A DNA stretch of 64,000 bases from Xanthobacteraceae bacterium (GTDB lineage Bacteria; Pseudomonadota; Alphaproteobacteria; Rhizobiales; Xanthobacteraceae), in NCBI GenBank assembly GCA_022844205.1, contig JALHMF010000005.1, positions 62,001 through 126,000 on the forward strand, written 5' to 3'. Of the stretch, positions 26,829-37,379 are shown piece after piece. Under the pieces are notes generated by a model, which made no database searches, had not been told where the DNA came from, and was given only the letters and a program-made list of their open reading frames with translations. Position 1 is the stretch's first letter. Every line of letters begins with the position of its first letter. Position numbers and translations under genes: made by a program.

Positions 26829-28052
26829 TCAGCCTTTGTCGGCGTCCGCCGGAAACGCAAAAATATCGGCGTCCGGGTCGCTTTCCCCGCGGATCAGGCG
26901 GCCGAGCAGTTCGCCGCCGATCTCGGCGTAGGTCATTCCGTTGCCGCCGAAGCCGAACACGGCGTAACAGCTCGGCCAGCCGGGAAGGGCTCCTATTTTC
27001 GGCAATCCGGTGTCGCTCACGCCGAAGGCCCCGGACCAGACGAATTCCGGTGTCGTGTCGAGATGCGGAAAGAATTCGGCGAGCTTGTCGCGCATTTCCT
27101 CAAGTTTTTCCGGCGTCATGCGCTTGCGCCGCTCTTCGTCGTCGAAGTCCTCATCGCCGCCGCCGAGCAGGGCGCGGCCGTCCGGTGTGGAGCGAAGATA
27201 GGAGTAGGGGTCGGACGCCTCCCAGATCAGCGCCCGTTCGGGCCACAGTTTTTTCTGCACCGTCGTGGCATAGGCCCATGTCGAAACAACCTCGTGGCCT
27301 TGCACCTCGATGTAATCCGGAATCTCGTAGCCGGAGGCGAAAACAAGATGGCGTGCACGGATGGTGAAACCGGCATCCGTCTGCGCGACGATTCCGGACG
27401 CACTTGCCTCGACCGCCGTGATGTCGGTATCGCCATATAGATGCGCGCCGCTGGAAATCGCCGCGCGATAAAGGCCCGCCGCAGCCTTTACCGGGTTGGC
27501 TTCTCCGGTATTTTCCGAAACGATCGCGGCGTCGTTCGCAAGGCCGAATCTCGTGCGCAGTTCGGCGCGGTCAATGAGATAAGAGGGCAGTTCCAGTTCC
27601 GCGCGGGCGGCGGTCTCGATTTCAAGCCCTTCCCCATTCAGCGCATTGCCGGGGAGGTACACGCCGAGCCGGTGCCTGAAATCGCATTCGATGCAAAGCG
27701 AAGCAAATTTCTGCGTCAGCGAGCGCATCGCCTGGCTGGAGCGCAGCCAGGCGCGGTTGGCAGGCTCCGATCCGATCTTCGCACGAAGCTTGATCAGCGG
27801 AACGTCGATCTCGTAGAGCAGCAACGCCGTGCTCGCATTGGTGCTGCCGTGGCCGTGCTTGCGGCGGTCGGCGACCGCGACGGTAAAATCCCGGCTCAGA
27901 TTTTCCGCAACAATCGAGCCGGTGAACCCGCCGCCTACAACAAGCACATCGACGTCGATGTCCCGCGCAAGCTTCTGCGTCGGCAGCGCATCTGCGGTTG
28001 CCGTGCTCCAGAGCGGGTTACCTGAATGGAGGTCGCGTTTCTCGGTGGTCAC
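26829..28052 (-). CDS. FAD-dependent oxidoreductase, DAO family
   Basis: A ~407-residue flavoprotein with the Rossmann motif DVLVVGGGFTGSIVAENLS near the N-terminus and the C-terminal FAD-binding SGAFGVSDTGLPKIG...VFGFGGNGMTYAEIGGELLGRLI. It belongs to the glycine oxidase/D-amino-acid oxidase-like family that oxidises amines; the substrate is not evident. I choose the GTG at 28052 (VTTEKRDLHSGNPLW), because family members usually begin with an RDLRxGxPxW-like segment. The longer ATG start at 28142 would lie inside the terminator hairpin of grxD and encode a non-conserved leader. Confidence 0.8.
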   Translation of the reverse strand: MTTEKRDLHSGNPLWSTATADALPTQKLARDIDVDVLVVGGGFTGSIVAENLSRDFTVAVADRRKHGHGSTNASTALLLYEIDVPLIKLRAKIGSEPANRAWLRSSQAMRSLTQKFASLCIECDFRHRLGVYLPGNALNGEGLEIETAARAELELPSYLIDRAELRTRFGLANDAAIVSENTGEANPVKAAAGLYRAAISSGAHLYGDTDITAVEASASGIVAQTDAGFTIRARHLVFASGYEIPDYIEVQGHEVVSTWAYATTVQKKLWPERALIWEASDPYSYLRSTPDGRALLGGGDEDFDDEERRKRMTPEKLEEMRDKLAEFFPHLDTTPEFVWSGAFGVSDTGLPKIGALPGWPSCYAVFGFGGNGMTYAEIGGELLGRLIRGESDPDADIFAFPADADKG

Positions 28053-28110
28053 GGACGATAACGGCGCGGAAGCCCGGCGGTTCCGGGACTTTTCCTCGAC
28101 ACCGGCACGC

Positions 28111-28145
28111 AATAAAAATGGCCGGGATGCGAACCCGGCCATTTT
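28111..28145 (-). terminator. Rho-independent terminator of the purC-grxD gene row
   Basis: On the minus strand AAAATGGCCGGG pairs with CCCGGCCATTTT across a seven-base loop and runs into TTATT. It begins 21 bases after the grxD stop codon. Confidence 0.85.
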
Positions 28146-28165
28146 CAGTATTGCGGAAGATCAGC

Positions 28166-28504
28166 TCAGGCGCGCGCGCTTTCCTTGCTGGCGACGCCCT
28201 TATCCTTGAACAGGGTCTGCAATTCGCCGGCCTGGAACATCTCGCGTACGATGTCGCAACCGCCGACGAACTCGCCCTTTACATAAAGCTGCGGGACGGT
28301 CGGCCAGTTGGAATACTGTTTGATGCCTTCACGAAGGTCGCCGCTGTCCAGCACGTTGAGGCCCTTATAGGGGACTCCGATGTGGTCGAGGATCTGCACG
28401 ACCTGACCGGAGAAACCGCACATCGGGAACTGCGGCGTCCCCTTCATGAAGAGCACGACGTCGTTGGACTTGATCTCGTTGTCGATGAACTGGCTGATGC
28501 TCAT
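28166..28504 (-). CDS. grxD: Monothiol glutaredoxin, Grx4/GrxD type
   Basis: A 112-residue CGFS-type glutaredoxin (CGFS at 29-32, in KGTPQFPMCGFSGQVVQIL), with WPTVPQLYVKGEFVGGCDIV for glutathione binding. Such proteins bind a bridging [2Fe-2S] cluster and work in iron-sulfur delivery and iron sensing, often as a heterodimer with a BolA protein. Exactly that partner is encoded 29 bases upstream on the same strand. It is the last gene of the row and is followed by a terminator. Confidence 0.95.
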   Translation of the reverse strand: MSISQFIDNEIKSNDVVLFMKGTPQFPMCGFSGQVVQILDHIGVPYKGLNVLDSGDLREGIKQYSNWPTVPQLYVKGEFVGGCDIVREMFQAGELQTLFKDKGVASKESARA

Positions 28505-28533
28505 GGCTCGTCCGTATCCTGTGTCCGCGGGCG

Positions 28534-28770
28534 TCAGGCGCCCGGTATCGAAGTTTGCAACGCGAGGGCATGCAGCGTACCGCCCATCCGCCCTTTCAGG
28601 GCATCATAGACCATCTTGTGCTGCTGCACGCGGCTTTTTCCGCGGAAGCTCTCGGCGATAACCGTGGCCGCATAATGGTCCCCGTCGCCGGCGAGGTCGC
28701 GGATTTCCACCTGCGCGTCGGGGATGGCTTCCTTGATCATCTGCTCGATATCGCGGGCGTCCATCGGCAT
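28534..28770 (-). CDS. BolA/IbaG-family protein
   Basis: A 78-residue BolA-fold protein: MPMDARDIEQMIKEAIPDAQVEIRDLAGDGDHYAATVIAESFRGKSRVQQHKMVYDALKGRMG. The conserved RVQQHKxVYxAL region with its His is a likely cluster ligand in the Grx-BolA complex. It sits between purL and grxD on the same strand, so the Grx-BolA pair is co-expressed, probably from the purine operon. Confidence 0.92.
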   Translation of the reverse strand: MPMDARDIEQMIKEAIPDAQVEIRDLAGDGDHYAATVIAESFRGKSRVQQHKMVYDALKGRMGGTLHALALQTSIPGA

Positions 28771-28797
28771 TGCAAGTCTCCGCCTTAAGCCTCCCGC

Positions 28798-31011
28798 TCA
28801 CCCGGCCGGGCCCGCCATATAGGCCGGAAGCCACGACTCATGAAGCGCATGCAAGGCTTGCACCAATATTGGATGCTCGCCGGGCAGCGTCAATTCCTTG
28901 CCCTTGGTTGCGCCGATCCGGGTAAGGATGATGCCCGTGGCTTTGGCCCTTGCCTCGATGGCGGCGAGGTTCGCGGGTGTAGCGGTCAGCACATAGCGGG
29001 CCTGATCCTCGCCGAACCAATAGGCGTGGGCGGGGAGGCCTGCGGGCGGGGCATCAAGCTTGGCCCCGATCCCGGAGGCCATCGCCATCTCGGCAAGTGC
29101 GACCAACAGGCCGCCGTCGGACAGATCGTGCGCGGCGGTAACAAGTTTTCCGGTGATGAGCGCGCGGACGAGATCGCCGTTCTTCTTTTCGAGTGCCAGA
29201 TCGACCGGCGGCGGCGCGCCTTCTTCTTTTCCGATCACAGTCGCCAGATAAGAGGACTGGCCGAGCCAGCCTTTCGTTTCGCCGATCAGCAGAATCGTCT
29301 CGCCTTCGGCCTTGAAAGCGAGGCTCGCGGATTTCCCCAAGTCCTCGATGATGCCGACGCCGCCGATAGTGGGGGTGGGCAGGATCGCGCGCCCTTGCGT
29401 CTCGTTGTAGAGCGAGACGTTGCCGGAGACGACCGGGAAGTCGAGCGCGCGGCAGGCCTCGCCGATGCCGCGCACGCAGCCGACAAACTGGCCCATGATT
29501 TCCGGCCGTTCGGGATTGCCGAAATTGAGGTTGTCGGTCACCGCCAGCGGACGCGCGCCGACCGCGGTGAGATTGCGCCAGGATTCCGCGACCGCCTGCT
29601 TGCCACCCTCAAAGGGGTCCGCTTCGCAATAGCGCGGAGTGACATCCGTGCACATCGCGAGCGCACGCGGGCCGTTCTCGATACGGATGACGGCGGCGTC
29701 ACCGCCGGGGCGCTGGACTGTATTATTGAGAATGAGATGGTCGTACTGCTCCCAGACCCATCTTTTTGAACAGAGGTCCGGCGAGCCGATGAGTTTTTTC
29801 AAAGCGTCGCCGATGGAGGAAGGTGCCGGCACGGAAGCGGGATCGAGGACGGGCAATTTTTTCGGCTCCGTGAACGGGCGCTTGTATTCCGGTGCTTCAT
29901 CGCCCAACTCCTTGATCGGCAGGTTCGCCATCTCGTCGCCGCCGTGCTGCACGATGAAGCGAAGCGTATCGGTGGTGTGGCCGACGACGGCGAAGTCGAG
30001 GCCCCACTTCCTGAAGATGGCTTCGGCTTCTTTTTCTTTTTCCGGTTTCAGCACCATCAGCATGCGCTCTTGCGACTCGGAGAGCATCATCTCGTAGGCG
30101 CTCATGCCTTCTTCACGCGTGGGGACTTTATTCAGATCCAGCGTGACGCCGAGATCGCCCTTGGCGCCCATTTCGACGGCGGAACAAGTAAGCCCGGCGG
30201 CACCCATGTCCTGGATCGCGATCACGCAGCCCTTGCGCATGATTTCCAGGCAAGCCTCCAGCAGAAGTTTTTCGGAGAATGGATCGCCGACTTGAACCGT
30301 GGGACGTTTCTCCTCGGAGTTCTCATCGAATTCCGCCGAGGCCATGGTGGCGCCGTGAATGCCGTCGCGGCCGGTTTTCGATCCCAGATAAACAATCGGC
30401 AGGCCGACGCCGGAGGCTTTCGCGTAGAAAATGCTGTCGGTTTTGGCGATGCCGACGGCCATCGCGTTGACGAGAATATTGCCGTCATAGCGCGAATGAA
30501 ATCCGATCGAGCCGCCGACGGTGGGCACGCCGAAGGAATTTCCATAGCCGCCGATACCGGCGACGACGCCCGCCACAAGCGAGCGGGTTTTCGGATGGCT
30601 TGGATCGCCGAAGCGCAGCGCGTTCAGGCACGCGACCGGCCGCGCGCCCATGGTGAACACGTCGCGCAGGATGCCGCCGACGCCGGTGGTGGCTCCCTGA
30701 TAGGGCTCGATGAAGGAGGGATGGTTGTGGCTTTCCATCTTGAAGACGCAAGCGAGACCTTCGCCGATGTCGATCACGCCCGCGTTTTCGCCCGGCCCCT
30801 GAATGACCCACGGGGCGCTTACAGGCAGCGTGCGCAGATGCACCTTCGAGGATTTGTACGAGCAGTGCTCGTTCCACATCGCCGATACGATGCCGAGTTC
30901 GGTGAAGCTCGGCTCGCGGCCGATCAGATTGCGGAATCGCTCGTACTCGTCCGGCTTCAAACCGTGTTGGGCGACGAGTTCGGGGGTGATTTTGGGTTCG
31001 TTTCGGATCAT
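28798..31011 (-). CDS. purL: Phosphoribosylformylglycinamidine synthase, large subunit PurL
   Basis: ATP-dependent fourth step of purine synthesis (FGAR to FGAM). At 737 residues this is the small-type PurL that needs PurQ and PurS. Visible: [26 protein letters not shown], the ATP/substrate segment [33 protein letters not shown], and [15 protein letters not shown] near the end. PurQ and PurS genes precede it on the same strand, giving the complete complex. An intergenic repeat separates it from purQ. Confidence 0.96.
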   Translation of the reverse strand: MIRNEPKITPELVAQHGLKPDEYERFRNLIGREPSFTELGIVSAMWNEHCSYKSSKVHLRTLPVSAPWVIQGPGENAGVIDIGEGLACVFKMESHNHPSFIEPYQGATTGVGGILRDVFTMGARPVACLNALRFGDPSHPKTRSLVAGVVAGIGGYGNSFGVPTVGGSIGFHSRYDGNILVNAMAVGIAKTDSIFYAKASGVGLPIVYLGSKTGRDGIHGATMASAEFDENSEEKRPTVQVGDPFSEKLLLEACLEIMRKGCVIAIQDMGAAGLTCSAVEMGAKGDLGVTLDLNKVPTREEGMSAYEMMLSESQERMLMVLKPEKEKEAEAIFRKWGLDFAVVGHTTDTLRFIVQHGGDEMANLPIKELGDEAPEYKRPFTEPKKLPVLDPASVPAPSSIGDALKKLIGSPDLCSKRWVWEQYDHLILNNTVQRPGGDAAVIRIENGPRALAMCTDVTPRYCEADPFEGGKQAVAESWRNLTAVGARPLAVTDNLNFGNPERPEIMGQFVGCVRGIGEACRALDFPVVSGNVSLYNETQGRAILPTPTIGGVGIIEDLGKSASLAFKAEGETILLIGETKGWLGQSSYLATVIGKEEGAPPPVDLALEKKNGDLVRALITGKLVTAAHDLSDGGLLVALAEMAMASGIGAKLDAPPAGLPAHAYWFGEDQARYVLTATPANLAAIEARAKATGIILTRIGATKGKELTLPGEHPILVQALHALHESWLPAYMAGPAG

Positions 31012-31033
31012 TCACGGGCAGCCAATTTTTTCT

Positions 31034-31135
31034 GTCATTCCGGAGGGCGCGTAGCGCCGATCCGGAATCCAGCCGGATATTCAGAACGTGCTTCTGGATT
31101 CCGGGTTCGCCGCTGCGCGGTGCTCCGGAATGACG
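31034..31135. repeat. Intergenic palindromic repeat (GTCATTCCGGA class)
   Basis: GTCATTCCGGAGGGCGCG...GATCCGGAATCCAG is followed, after a short spacer, by CTGGATTCCGGGTTCGCC...GCTCCGGAATGAC; the arms form a long imperfect hairpin between purL and purQ. Confidence 0.75.
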
Positions 31136-31144
31136 GATAAATTC

Positions 31145-31843
31145 TCACGCCGCCTCCAGCGCCGCCTTGATGCTCTCGAAAAACCCGCGGCCGTCGGTGG
31201 GACCGACGGCGGGATCGACATGATTTTCCGGGTGCGGCATCAGGCCGAGCACGTTGAGCTTTTCCGACATGATACCGGCGATGGCGTTGGTGGCGCCGTT
31301 GTAATTCCATGCGGGATCGAGTTTGCCTTCCGGCGAGACGTAGCGGAACAGCACGCGGCCTTCGCCTTCGAGGCGAGCGATGGTTTCCGCATCGGCGAGG
31401 TAATTGCCTTCGCCATGCGCGACCGGGACTTTAATGACGGCACCCGCATTGTAGCGGCGCGACCATGGCGTGTCGGAGCGCTCGATGCGCAGATAGACCT
31501 CGCGGCACATGAATTTGAGTTTCGCGTTGCGCGCGAGCACGCCGGGCAGGAGACCGCTCTCGCACAAAATCTGAAAACCGTTGCAGATGCCGAGGACAAG
31601 CCCGCCCTTGTTCGCGTGTTCGCGCACGGCGTCCATGATCGGCGCGCGGGCGGCGATGGCGCCGCAGCGGAGATAGTCGCCGTAGGAAAATCCGCCGGGC
31701 AGCACCACGAGATCGGTGCCCTTCGGCAGCGACGTATCGGCGTGCCAGACCATCTCGGACTTGCGGCCGGAGGTCAGCTCGATCGCGCGCGCAACGTCGC
31801 CTTCGCGATTGGAGCCGGGAAATACGACGACGGCGGATTTCAT
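31145..31843 (-). CDS. purQ: Phosphoribosylformylglycinamidine synthase, glutaminase subunit PurQ
   Basis: Class I glutamine amidotransferase (232 residues) that supplies ammonia to PurL. Features: MKSAVVVFPGSNREGDVARAIEL, VVLPGGFSYGDYLRCGAIAA, the nucleophile motif GLVLGICNGFQILCESGLLPG and C-terminal PHPENHVD with the His/Glu. The ATG at 31843 begins the family N-terminus; an upstream extension reads through an intergenic repeat. Confidence 0.96.
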   Translation of the reverse strand: MKSAVVVFPGSNREGDVARAIELTSGRKSEMVWHADTSLPKGTDLVVLPGGFSYGDYLRCGAIAARAPIMDAVREHANKGGLVLGICNGFQILCESGLLPGVLARNAKLKFMCREVYLRIERSDTPWSRRYNAGAVIKVPVAHGEGNYLADAETIARLEGEGRVLFRYVSPEGKLDPAWNYNGATNAIAGIMSEKLNVLGLMPHPENHVDPAVGPTDGRGFFESIKAALEAA

Positions 31844-31860
31844 TGGCGCTTTCCCGTGCC

Positions 31861-31967
31861 CGTCATCCTGAGGTGCGAGGCGCGAATGCGCCGAGCCTCG
31901 AAGGATGACGCATGCTTGGGCCCGTTCATCCTTCGAGGGCCGCTGCGCGGCCACCTCAGGATGACGG
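31861..31967. repeat. Intergenic palindromic repeat (GTCATCCTGAGG class)
   Basis: CGTCATCCTGAGGTGCGAGGCGCG...CCTCGAAGGATGACG and TTCATCCTTCGAGGGCCGC...CCACCTCAGGATGACGG form opposed arms. It lies between purS and purQ, inside the probable purine operon. Confidence 0.75.
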
Positions 31968-31985
31968 GAGCGATTGCAGGTGAAG

Positions 31986-32228
31986 TCAACCGATCACCTC
32001 GACCCGATAATTCTCAATCACGGTATTGGCGAGCAGTTTCTCGCAGGCATTCTTCAGCGCGGCTTCGGCGGCGGGCTTGTCCTTGACGGAGAGTTCCACA
32101 TCGAACACCTTGCCCTGCCGCACGCTCTCGACGCCGGCGACACCGAGCGACCTCAGCGCGCCCTCGATCGCCTTGCCCTGCGGATCGAGCACGCCGTTTT
32201 TCAGGGTGACGGTGACGCGGGCTTTCAT
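31986..32228 (-). CDS. purS: Phosphoribosylformylglycinamidine synthase subunit PurS
   Basis: An 80-residue protein, [29 protein letters not shown]...GKVFDVELSV...EKLLANTVIENYRVEVIG, a typical PurS, which bridges PurL and PurQ. Its ATG overlaps the purC stop by one base (TGATG), so it is translationally coupled to purC. Confidence 0.95.
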   Translation of the reverse strand: MKARVTVTLKNGVLDPQGKAIEGALRSLGVAGVESVRQGKVFDVELSVKDKPAAEAALKNACEKLLANTVIENYRVEVIG

Positions 32229-32995
32229 CAGCTTTTGACGAGGACCGGTCCGGTGCCTTGCAGCGGCTCGTTCTCGGTCATGATGCCGAGGCGCCTAGCG
32301 ACCTCGGTATAGGCCTCGATCAGCCCGCCGAGATCGCGGCGGAAGCGATCCTTATCCAATTTTTCGTTCGTCTTCATGTCCCAGAGACGGCAGCTGTCGG
32401 GGCTGATCTCGTCGGCCACGACGACACGCATCATGTCGTTTTCCCAGAGACGCCCGCATTCCATCTTGAAGTCCACGAGACGGATGCCGACGCCGAGGAA
32501 GAGGCCGGAGAGGAAATCGTTGACCCGGATCGCAAGCGCGATGATGTCGTCGATTTCCTGCGTGGTGGCCCAGCCGAAGGCGGTGATGTGTTCTTCCGAC
32601 ACCATCGGATCGTTGAGCTGGTCGTTCTTGTAGTAAAATTCGATGATCGAGCGCGGAAGCTGCGTGCCTTCCTCGATACCCAGACGTGTCGCGAGCGAGC
32701 CGGCGGCCACGTTGCGGACCACCACTTCCAGCGGGATGATCTCGACCTCGCGGATCAGCTGCTCGCGCATGTTGAGCCGCTTGATGAAATGGGTGGGCAC
32801 GCCGATCTCGTTCAGCTTCTGGAACATGAATTCGGAAATGCGGTTGTTCAGCACGCCCTTGCCGTCCAGCACTTCATGCTTTTTCGCATTGAAGGCGGTG
32901 GCGTCGTCCTTGAAATGCTGGATGAGGGTCGCGGGCTCCGGTCCTTCGTAGAGGATCTTGGCCTTTCCCTCGTAGATTTTGCGGCGGCGGCTCAT
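32228..32995 (-). CDS. purC: SAICAR synthetase
   Basis: Phosphoribosylaminoimidazole-succinocarboxamide synthase, 255 residues: [57 protein letters not shown], and DFKMECGR...[15 protein letters not shown], the family signatures. I choose the ATG at 32995 ([13 protein letters not shown]), the conserved start; upstream ATGs add a non-conserved leader. It is the first gene of the purC-S-Q-L-bolA-grxD row. Confidence 0.95.
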   Translation of the reverse strand: MSRRRKIYEGKAKILYEGPEPATLIQHFKDDATAFNAKKHEVLDGKGVLNNRISEFMFQKLNEIGVPTHFIKRLNMREQLIREVEIIPLEVVVRNVAAGSLATRLGIEEGTQLPRSIIEFYYKNDQLNDPMVSEEHITAFGWATTQEIDDIIALAIRVNDFLSGLFLGVGIRLVDFKMECGRLWENDMMRVVVADEISPDSCRLWDMKTNEKLDKDRFRRDLGGLIEAYTEVARRLGIMTENEPLQGTGPVLVKS

Positions 32996-33151
32996 GGGTA
33001 TGTACCGGGGGTTCAGAAAATCCATTGCTTGCAGTGACTCCGGCGCGGCCACCCGTATTTCTTCCGGGCGGGTAGGTCTTTTCATTCAGTTCGGGTGGCC
33101 CGAAACGACCCTAGCCGAACGCCCCAGGCCTTACAATGCGATGCTTGTGGG

Positions 33152-33207
33152 CAATCCTTCGAGACGCCCGCCACCCTCGATGGAGAGGTGGCGGGCTCCT
33201 CGGGATT
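33152..33207. repeat. Short intergenic repeat with a perfect 10-base-pair stem
   Basis: ATCCTTCGAGACGCCCGCCACC...GGTGGCGGGCTCCTCGGGAT is one half-unit of the CTTCGAGACGC/CTCCTCAGGAT repeat family. GCCCGCCACC (33166-33175) pairs with GGTGGCGGGC (33187-33196). It sits in the divergent region between purC and the DUF1476 gene. Confidence 0.6.
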
Positions 33208-33301
33208 AATTCACGAATCGGCGTCACAGGTGCCTGTTGATCCGGCCGCCGCCCGCCTATATGCAAATCCCCACCATTTCATACGATTGGAGCCGACGCC
33301 G

Positions 33302-33628
33302 ATGACCACCTTCGACAAGCGCGAGGAAGGCTTCGAAAAGAAATTCGCGCACGACGAGGAACTGCGCTTCAAGGCCTATGCCCGGCGCAACAAGCTGCTT
33401 GGCCTGTGGGCGGCGGACAAGATGGGTCTCCTCGGTATCGATGCCGATGCCTATGCGAAGTCGGTGGTGCTCGCCGACTTCGAGGAAGCGGGCGAGGACG
33501 ACGTGTTCCGCAAGGTGCGTGGCGATCTCGACGCCAAGGGACTGAAGTCGATCGCCGACACCGACATCCGTGTCGCCATGAACGACCTCCTCGCCAAGGC
33601 CATCGAAGACATCAAGAGCGGCAGCTGA
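33302..33628 (+). CDS. DUF1476 protein, F1-ATPase zeta-type inhibitor
   Basis: A 108-residue helical protein starting MTTFDKREEGFEKKFAHDEELRFKAYARRNKLLGLWAADKMG. This is the DUF1476 family; the Paracoccus member is the zeta subunit that blocks ATP hydrolysis by the F1-ATPase, with the N-terminal segment as inhibitory part. The sequence AYARRNKLLGLWAAxxxG is fully preserved. It diverges from purC. The next gene starts at or inside its stop codon. The upstream extension is not conserved, so the ATG at 33302 is used. Confidence 0.9.
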   Translation: MTTFDKREEGFEKKFAHDEELRFKAYARRNKLLGLWAADKMGLLGIDADAYAKSVVLADFEEAGEDDVFRKVRGDLDAKGLKSIADTDIRVAMNDLLAKAIEDIKSGS

Positions 33629-34404
33629 GCCAGACTTCTTCCATCGCGAGCCTCGCCGCCCGCCTGAAGGCGGGGGAGACGGTTTTCAACGCGTGGATGA
33701 CGGTGGCGCATCCGGCGGTGGTGAACGAATTTGCCCGCGCCGGTTTTCAATCGGTCACAGCCGATATCCAGCACGGCTTCTGCGACTATGCCGCTCTCGT
33801 GAGTTGCGCGAATGTTGCCGCCGCGCGCGGTCTTTCCATGACAGTGCGCGTGCCGTTCGACGACTATTCGATGGCAAGCCGTGCGCTCGATGCCGGCGCA
33901 AGTGCCATCATCATGCCGATGGTGAATTCGGCGGATGACGCTTCGAGGCTCGTCAATGCCACCAAATATCCGCCGGCCGGCGAGCGGAGCTGGGGCCCGC
34001 ATACGGCGCTGCCGATTTCCGGGCTGGAGCGCGACGACTTCCTGCGGCGCGCGAACGAGTTTTCGCTCTCTTTCGCCATGATGGAAAGTGCCGATGCGCT
34101 GGAACATATCGAGCGCATCATCGCGACCCCGCACCTCGACGGCATTTTTATCGGGCCGTTCGATTTGAGCGTTTCGCTTTCACGCGGACGCGAAGCGAAC
34201 CCGTCGCATCCGGCGGTCGATGCGGCGATCGAGAAAGTGCTGCTGCTCTGCCTGAAACACCAGAAAATTCCCGCGATCTTCGCCGCATCCAGCGAACAGG
34301 CGGCCGAACACGCCAAACGCGGCTTCCAATTCATCTGTATCGGCACCGACATGAGCATGCTGCGCGGTGCTGCTGAACAGATACTAGCTCGCGCGAAAGG
34401 CTGA
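33625..34404 (+). CDS. HpcH/HpaI-family aldolase (no conventional start codon)
   Basis: A class II pyruvate aldolase-like protein of up to 259 residues. The family core is intact: LKAGETVFNAWMTVAHPAVVNEFARAGFQSVTADIQHGFCDY, MTVRVPFDDYS, IIMPMVNSADDA, KYPPAGERSWGPH, MMESADALEHIERI and GIFIGPFDLSVSL, giving the metal Glu and Asp and the substrate Arg. These enzymes cleave 2-oxo-4-hydroxy acids to pyruvate and an aldehyde. No ATG, GTG or TTG lies before the core; the first ATG (33697) would remove the first helix. The CTG at 33625, overlapping the preceding TGA, is the best candidate start. A sequencing error upstream is the alternative. Confidence 0.75.
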   Translation: MSQTSSIASLAARLKAGETVFNAWMTVAHPAVVNEFARAGFQSVTADIQHGFCDYAALVSCANVAAARGLSMTVRVPFDDYSMASRALDAGASAIIMPMVNSADDASRLVNATKYPPAGERSWGPHTALPISGLERDDFLRRANEFSLSFAMMESADALEHIERIIATPHLDGIFIGPFDLSVSLSRGREANPSHPAVDAAIEKVLLLCLKHQKIPAIFAASSEQAAEHAKRGFQFICIGTDMSMLRGAAEQILARAKG

Positions 34405-34459
34405 ACCCGGCGCCTGAACGCTCGTTCATCTAGATTGCAAAAGTTTAAAGCGAGCGTTG

Positions 34460-34484
34460 GGAACTTCCGTGATAGGCTTGCGTT
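34460..34484 (+). promoter_or_regulatory. EcfG-type general-stress promoter, exact match
   Basis: GGAAC (34460-34464), 16 bases, CGTT (34481-34484). This is the -35/-10 consensus of the alphaproteobacterial general stress sigma factor EcfG. It lies 43 bases before the ATG of the SH3/poly-Gln gene. Chance matches of this nine-base pattern are rare, and the same exact pattern precedes the other Gln-rich gene at 47651. Confidence 0.7.
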
Positions 34485-34526
34485 CTTGCGATAACCCATG
34501 CCGGGTTCACGGGAGTATTGTGCGCC

Positions 34527-35945
<1,419 letters not shown>

Positions 35946-35960
35946 TCGATGATCCAGGAA

Positions 35961-35991
35961 AAAGGGCGGTCTTCGGACCGCCCTTTTTTTA
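35961..35991 (+). terminator. Rho-independent terminator of the SH3/poly-Gln gene
   Basis: AAAGGGCGGTC (35961-35971), TTCG tetraloop, GACCGCCCTTT, followed by TTTT: an 11-base-pair stem with the extra-stable TTCG loop. It lies 18 bases before the convergent purB stop and may serve both genes. Confidence 0.92.
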
Positions 35992-36008
35992 TTGGGCCAG
36001 CTTCCAGC

Positions 36009-37310
36009 CTAGCCGAACACGCGCCTGAAGATCGTGTCGATCTGCGCGAGGTGGTGATTGATGTCGAAGCAGGCGGCGACATCGGCTTTCGACATCAGCT
36101 TCGCGACATCGGGATCGGCTTCCAGCAGCGACTTGTAGTCGGCTTTGGTTTCCCAGACCTTCATGGCGTTGCGCTGCACGACGCGATAGGCTTCCTCGCG
36201 CGCCATGCCTTTTTTGGCAAGCTGCAACAGCACGTCCTCCGAAAACACAAGCCCGCCGAGCTGGTCGAGGTTCTTCTGCATGTTCTCCGGGTAGACGAGC
36301 AGTTTGTCGATCACGCCGGCAAGGCGGTTCAGCGCGAAGTCCATTGTGATCGTGGCATCGGGGCCGATGTTGCGCTCCACGGACGAGTGCGAGATGTCGC
36401 GCTCGTGCCAGAGCGCCACGTTCTCCATCGCGGGAATGACGAAGGCGCGCACGAGGCGGGCGAGGCCGGTGAGATTTTCCGTCAGCACCGGGTTGCGCTT
36501 GTGCGGCATCGCCGACGAGCCTTTCTGCCCCGGCGAAAAAAATTCCTCGGCCTCGCGCACTTCCGTCCTTTGCAGATGCCGGATTTCGGTGGAGAGCCGT
36601 TCCACGGACGAGGCGATCACGCCCAATGTGGCGAAAAACATCGCGTGGCGGTCGCGCGGGATCACCTGGGTCGAGATCGGTTCCTCGGCGAGTCCCATCC
36701 GCTTCGCCACATGCGCCTGCACGCGCGGATCGACATGGGCGAAGGTGCCGACGGCGCCGGAGATGGCGCAGGTGGCGATTTCTTTTCTGGCTGCAACCAG
36801 ACGCTCGCGGCCGCGCGCGAATTCTGCGTAGGCCTGTGCGAGCTTCAAGCCGAACGTGGTCGGCTCGGCATGGATGCCGTGCGAGCGGCCGACGCAAACC
36901 GTATTTTTGTGCTCAAGCGCGCGCTTCTTCAGCGCGGCAAGCAGCTTGTCCAGGCCCGCGAGCAACAGATCGGCGGAGCGGGCAAGCTGCACGGCGAAGG
37001 TGGTGTCGAGCACATCCGACGACGTCATGCCGAGATGCACGAAGCGCGCCTCGGGGCCGACGATTTCGGCCAAGTGGGTCAGGAACGCGATCACGTCGTG
37101 GCGCACTTCGCGCTCGATGGCGTCGATGCGGGCGATATCGAATTTGGCGTCGCGCCCTTTTTCCCAGATTTTCCTGGCGGCTTCCCTCGGGATGACACCC
37201 AGCTCGGCCATCGCGTCGGCAGCGTGCGCCTCGATCTCGAACCAAATCCGGTAGCGCGTTTCCGGCGACCAGATCGCGACGGCTTCGGGGCGGGAATAGC
37301 GCGGAATCAT
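36009..37310 (-). CDS. purB: Adenylosuccinate lyase
   Basis: Fumarase-fold enzyme of 433 residues acting twice in purine synthesis (SAICAR to AICAR, adenylosuccinate to AMP). Landmarks: MIPRYSRPEAVAIWSPETRYRIWFEIE, HLGMTSSDVLDT, GRSHGIHAEPTTFG and the flexible signature loop GQKGSSAMPHKRNPVLTENL with the catalytic Ser. It is separate from purC-L but on the same strand. Confidence 0.96.
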   Translation of the reverse strand: MIPRYSRPEAVAIWSPETRYRIWFEIEAHAADAMAELGVIPREAARKIWEKGRDAKFDIARIDAIEREVRHDVIAFLTHLAEIVGPEARFVHLGMTSSDVLDTTFAVQLARSADLLLAGLDKLLAALKKRALEHKNTVCVGRSHGIHAEPTTFGLKLAQAYAEFARGRERLVAARKEIATCAISGAVGTFAHVDPRVQAHVAKRMGLAEEPISTQVIPRDRHAMFFATLGVIASSVERLSTEIRHLQRTEVREAEEFFSPGQKGSSAMPHKRNPVLTENLTGLARLVRAFVIPAMENVALWHERDISHSSVERNIGPDATITMDFALNRLAGVIDKLLVYPENMQKNLDQLGGLVFSEDVLLQLAKKGMAREEAYRVVQRNAMKVWETKADYKSLLEADPDVAKLMSKADVAACFDINHHLAQIDTIFRRVFG

Positions 37311-37379
37311 CGGGGCTCCTTGCGCCTTCGCGTAGCACGCGCAAATGCGCGTCTCAATGCGGCGCGTTCACTCGAAGTT

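Noticed and set aside
33406-33624. Extension of the aldolase frame into the DUF1476 gene
   Set aside because: The extension is Arg/Gly/Cys shadow sequence of DUF1476 and unrelated to any aldolase N-terminus.
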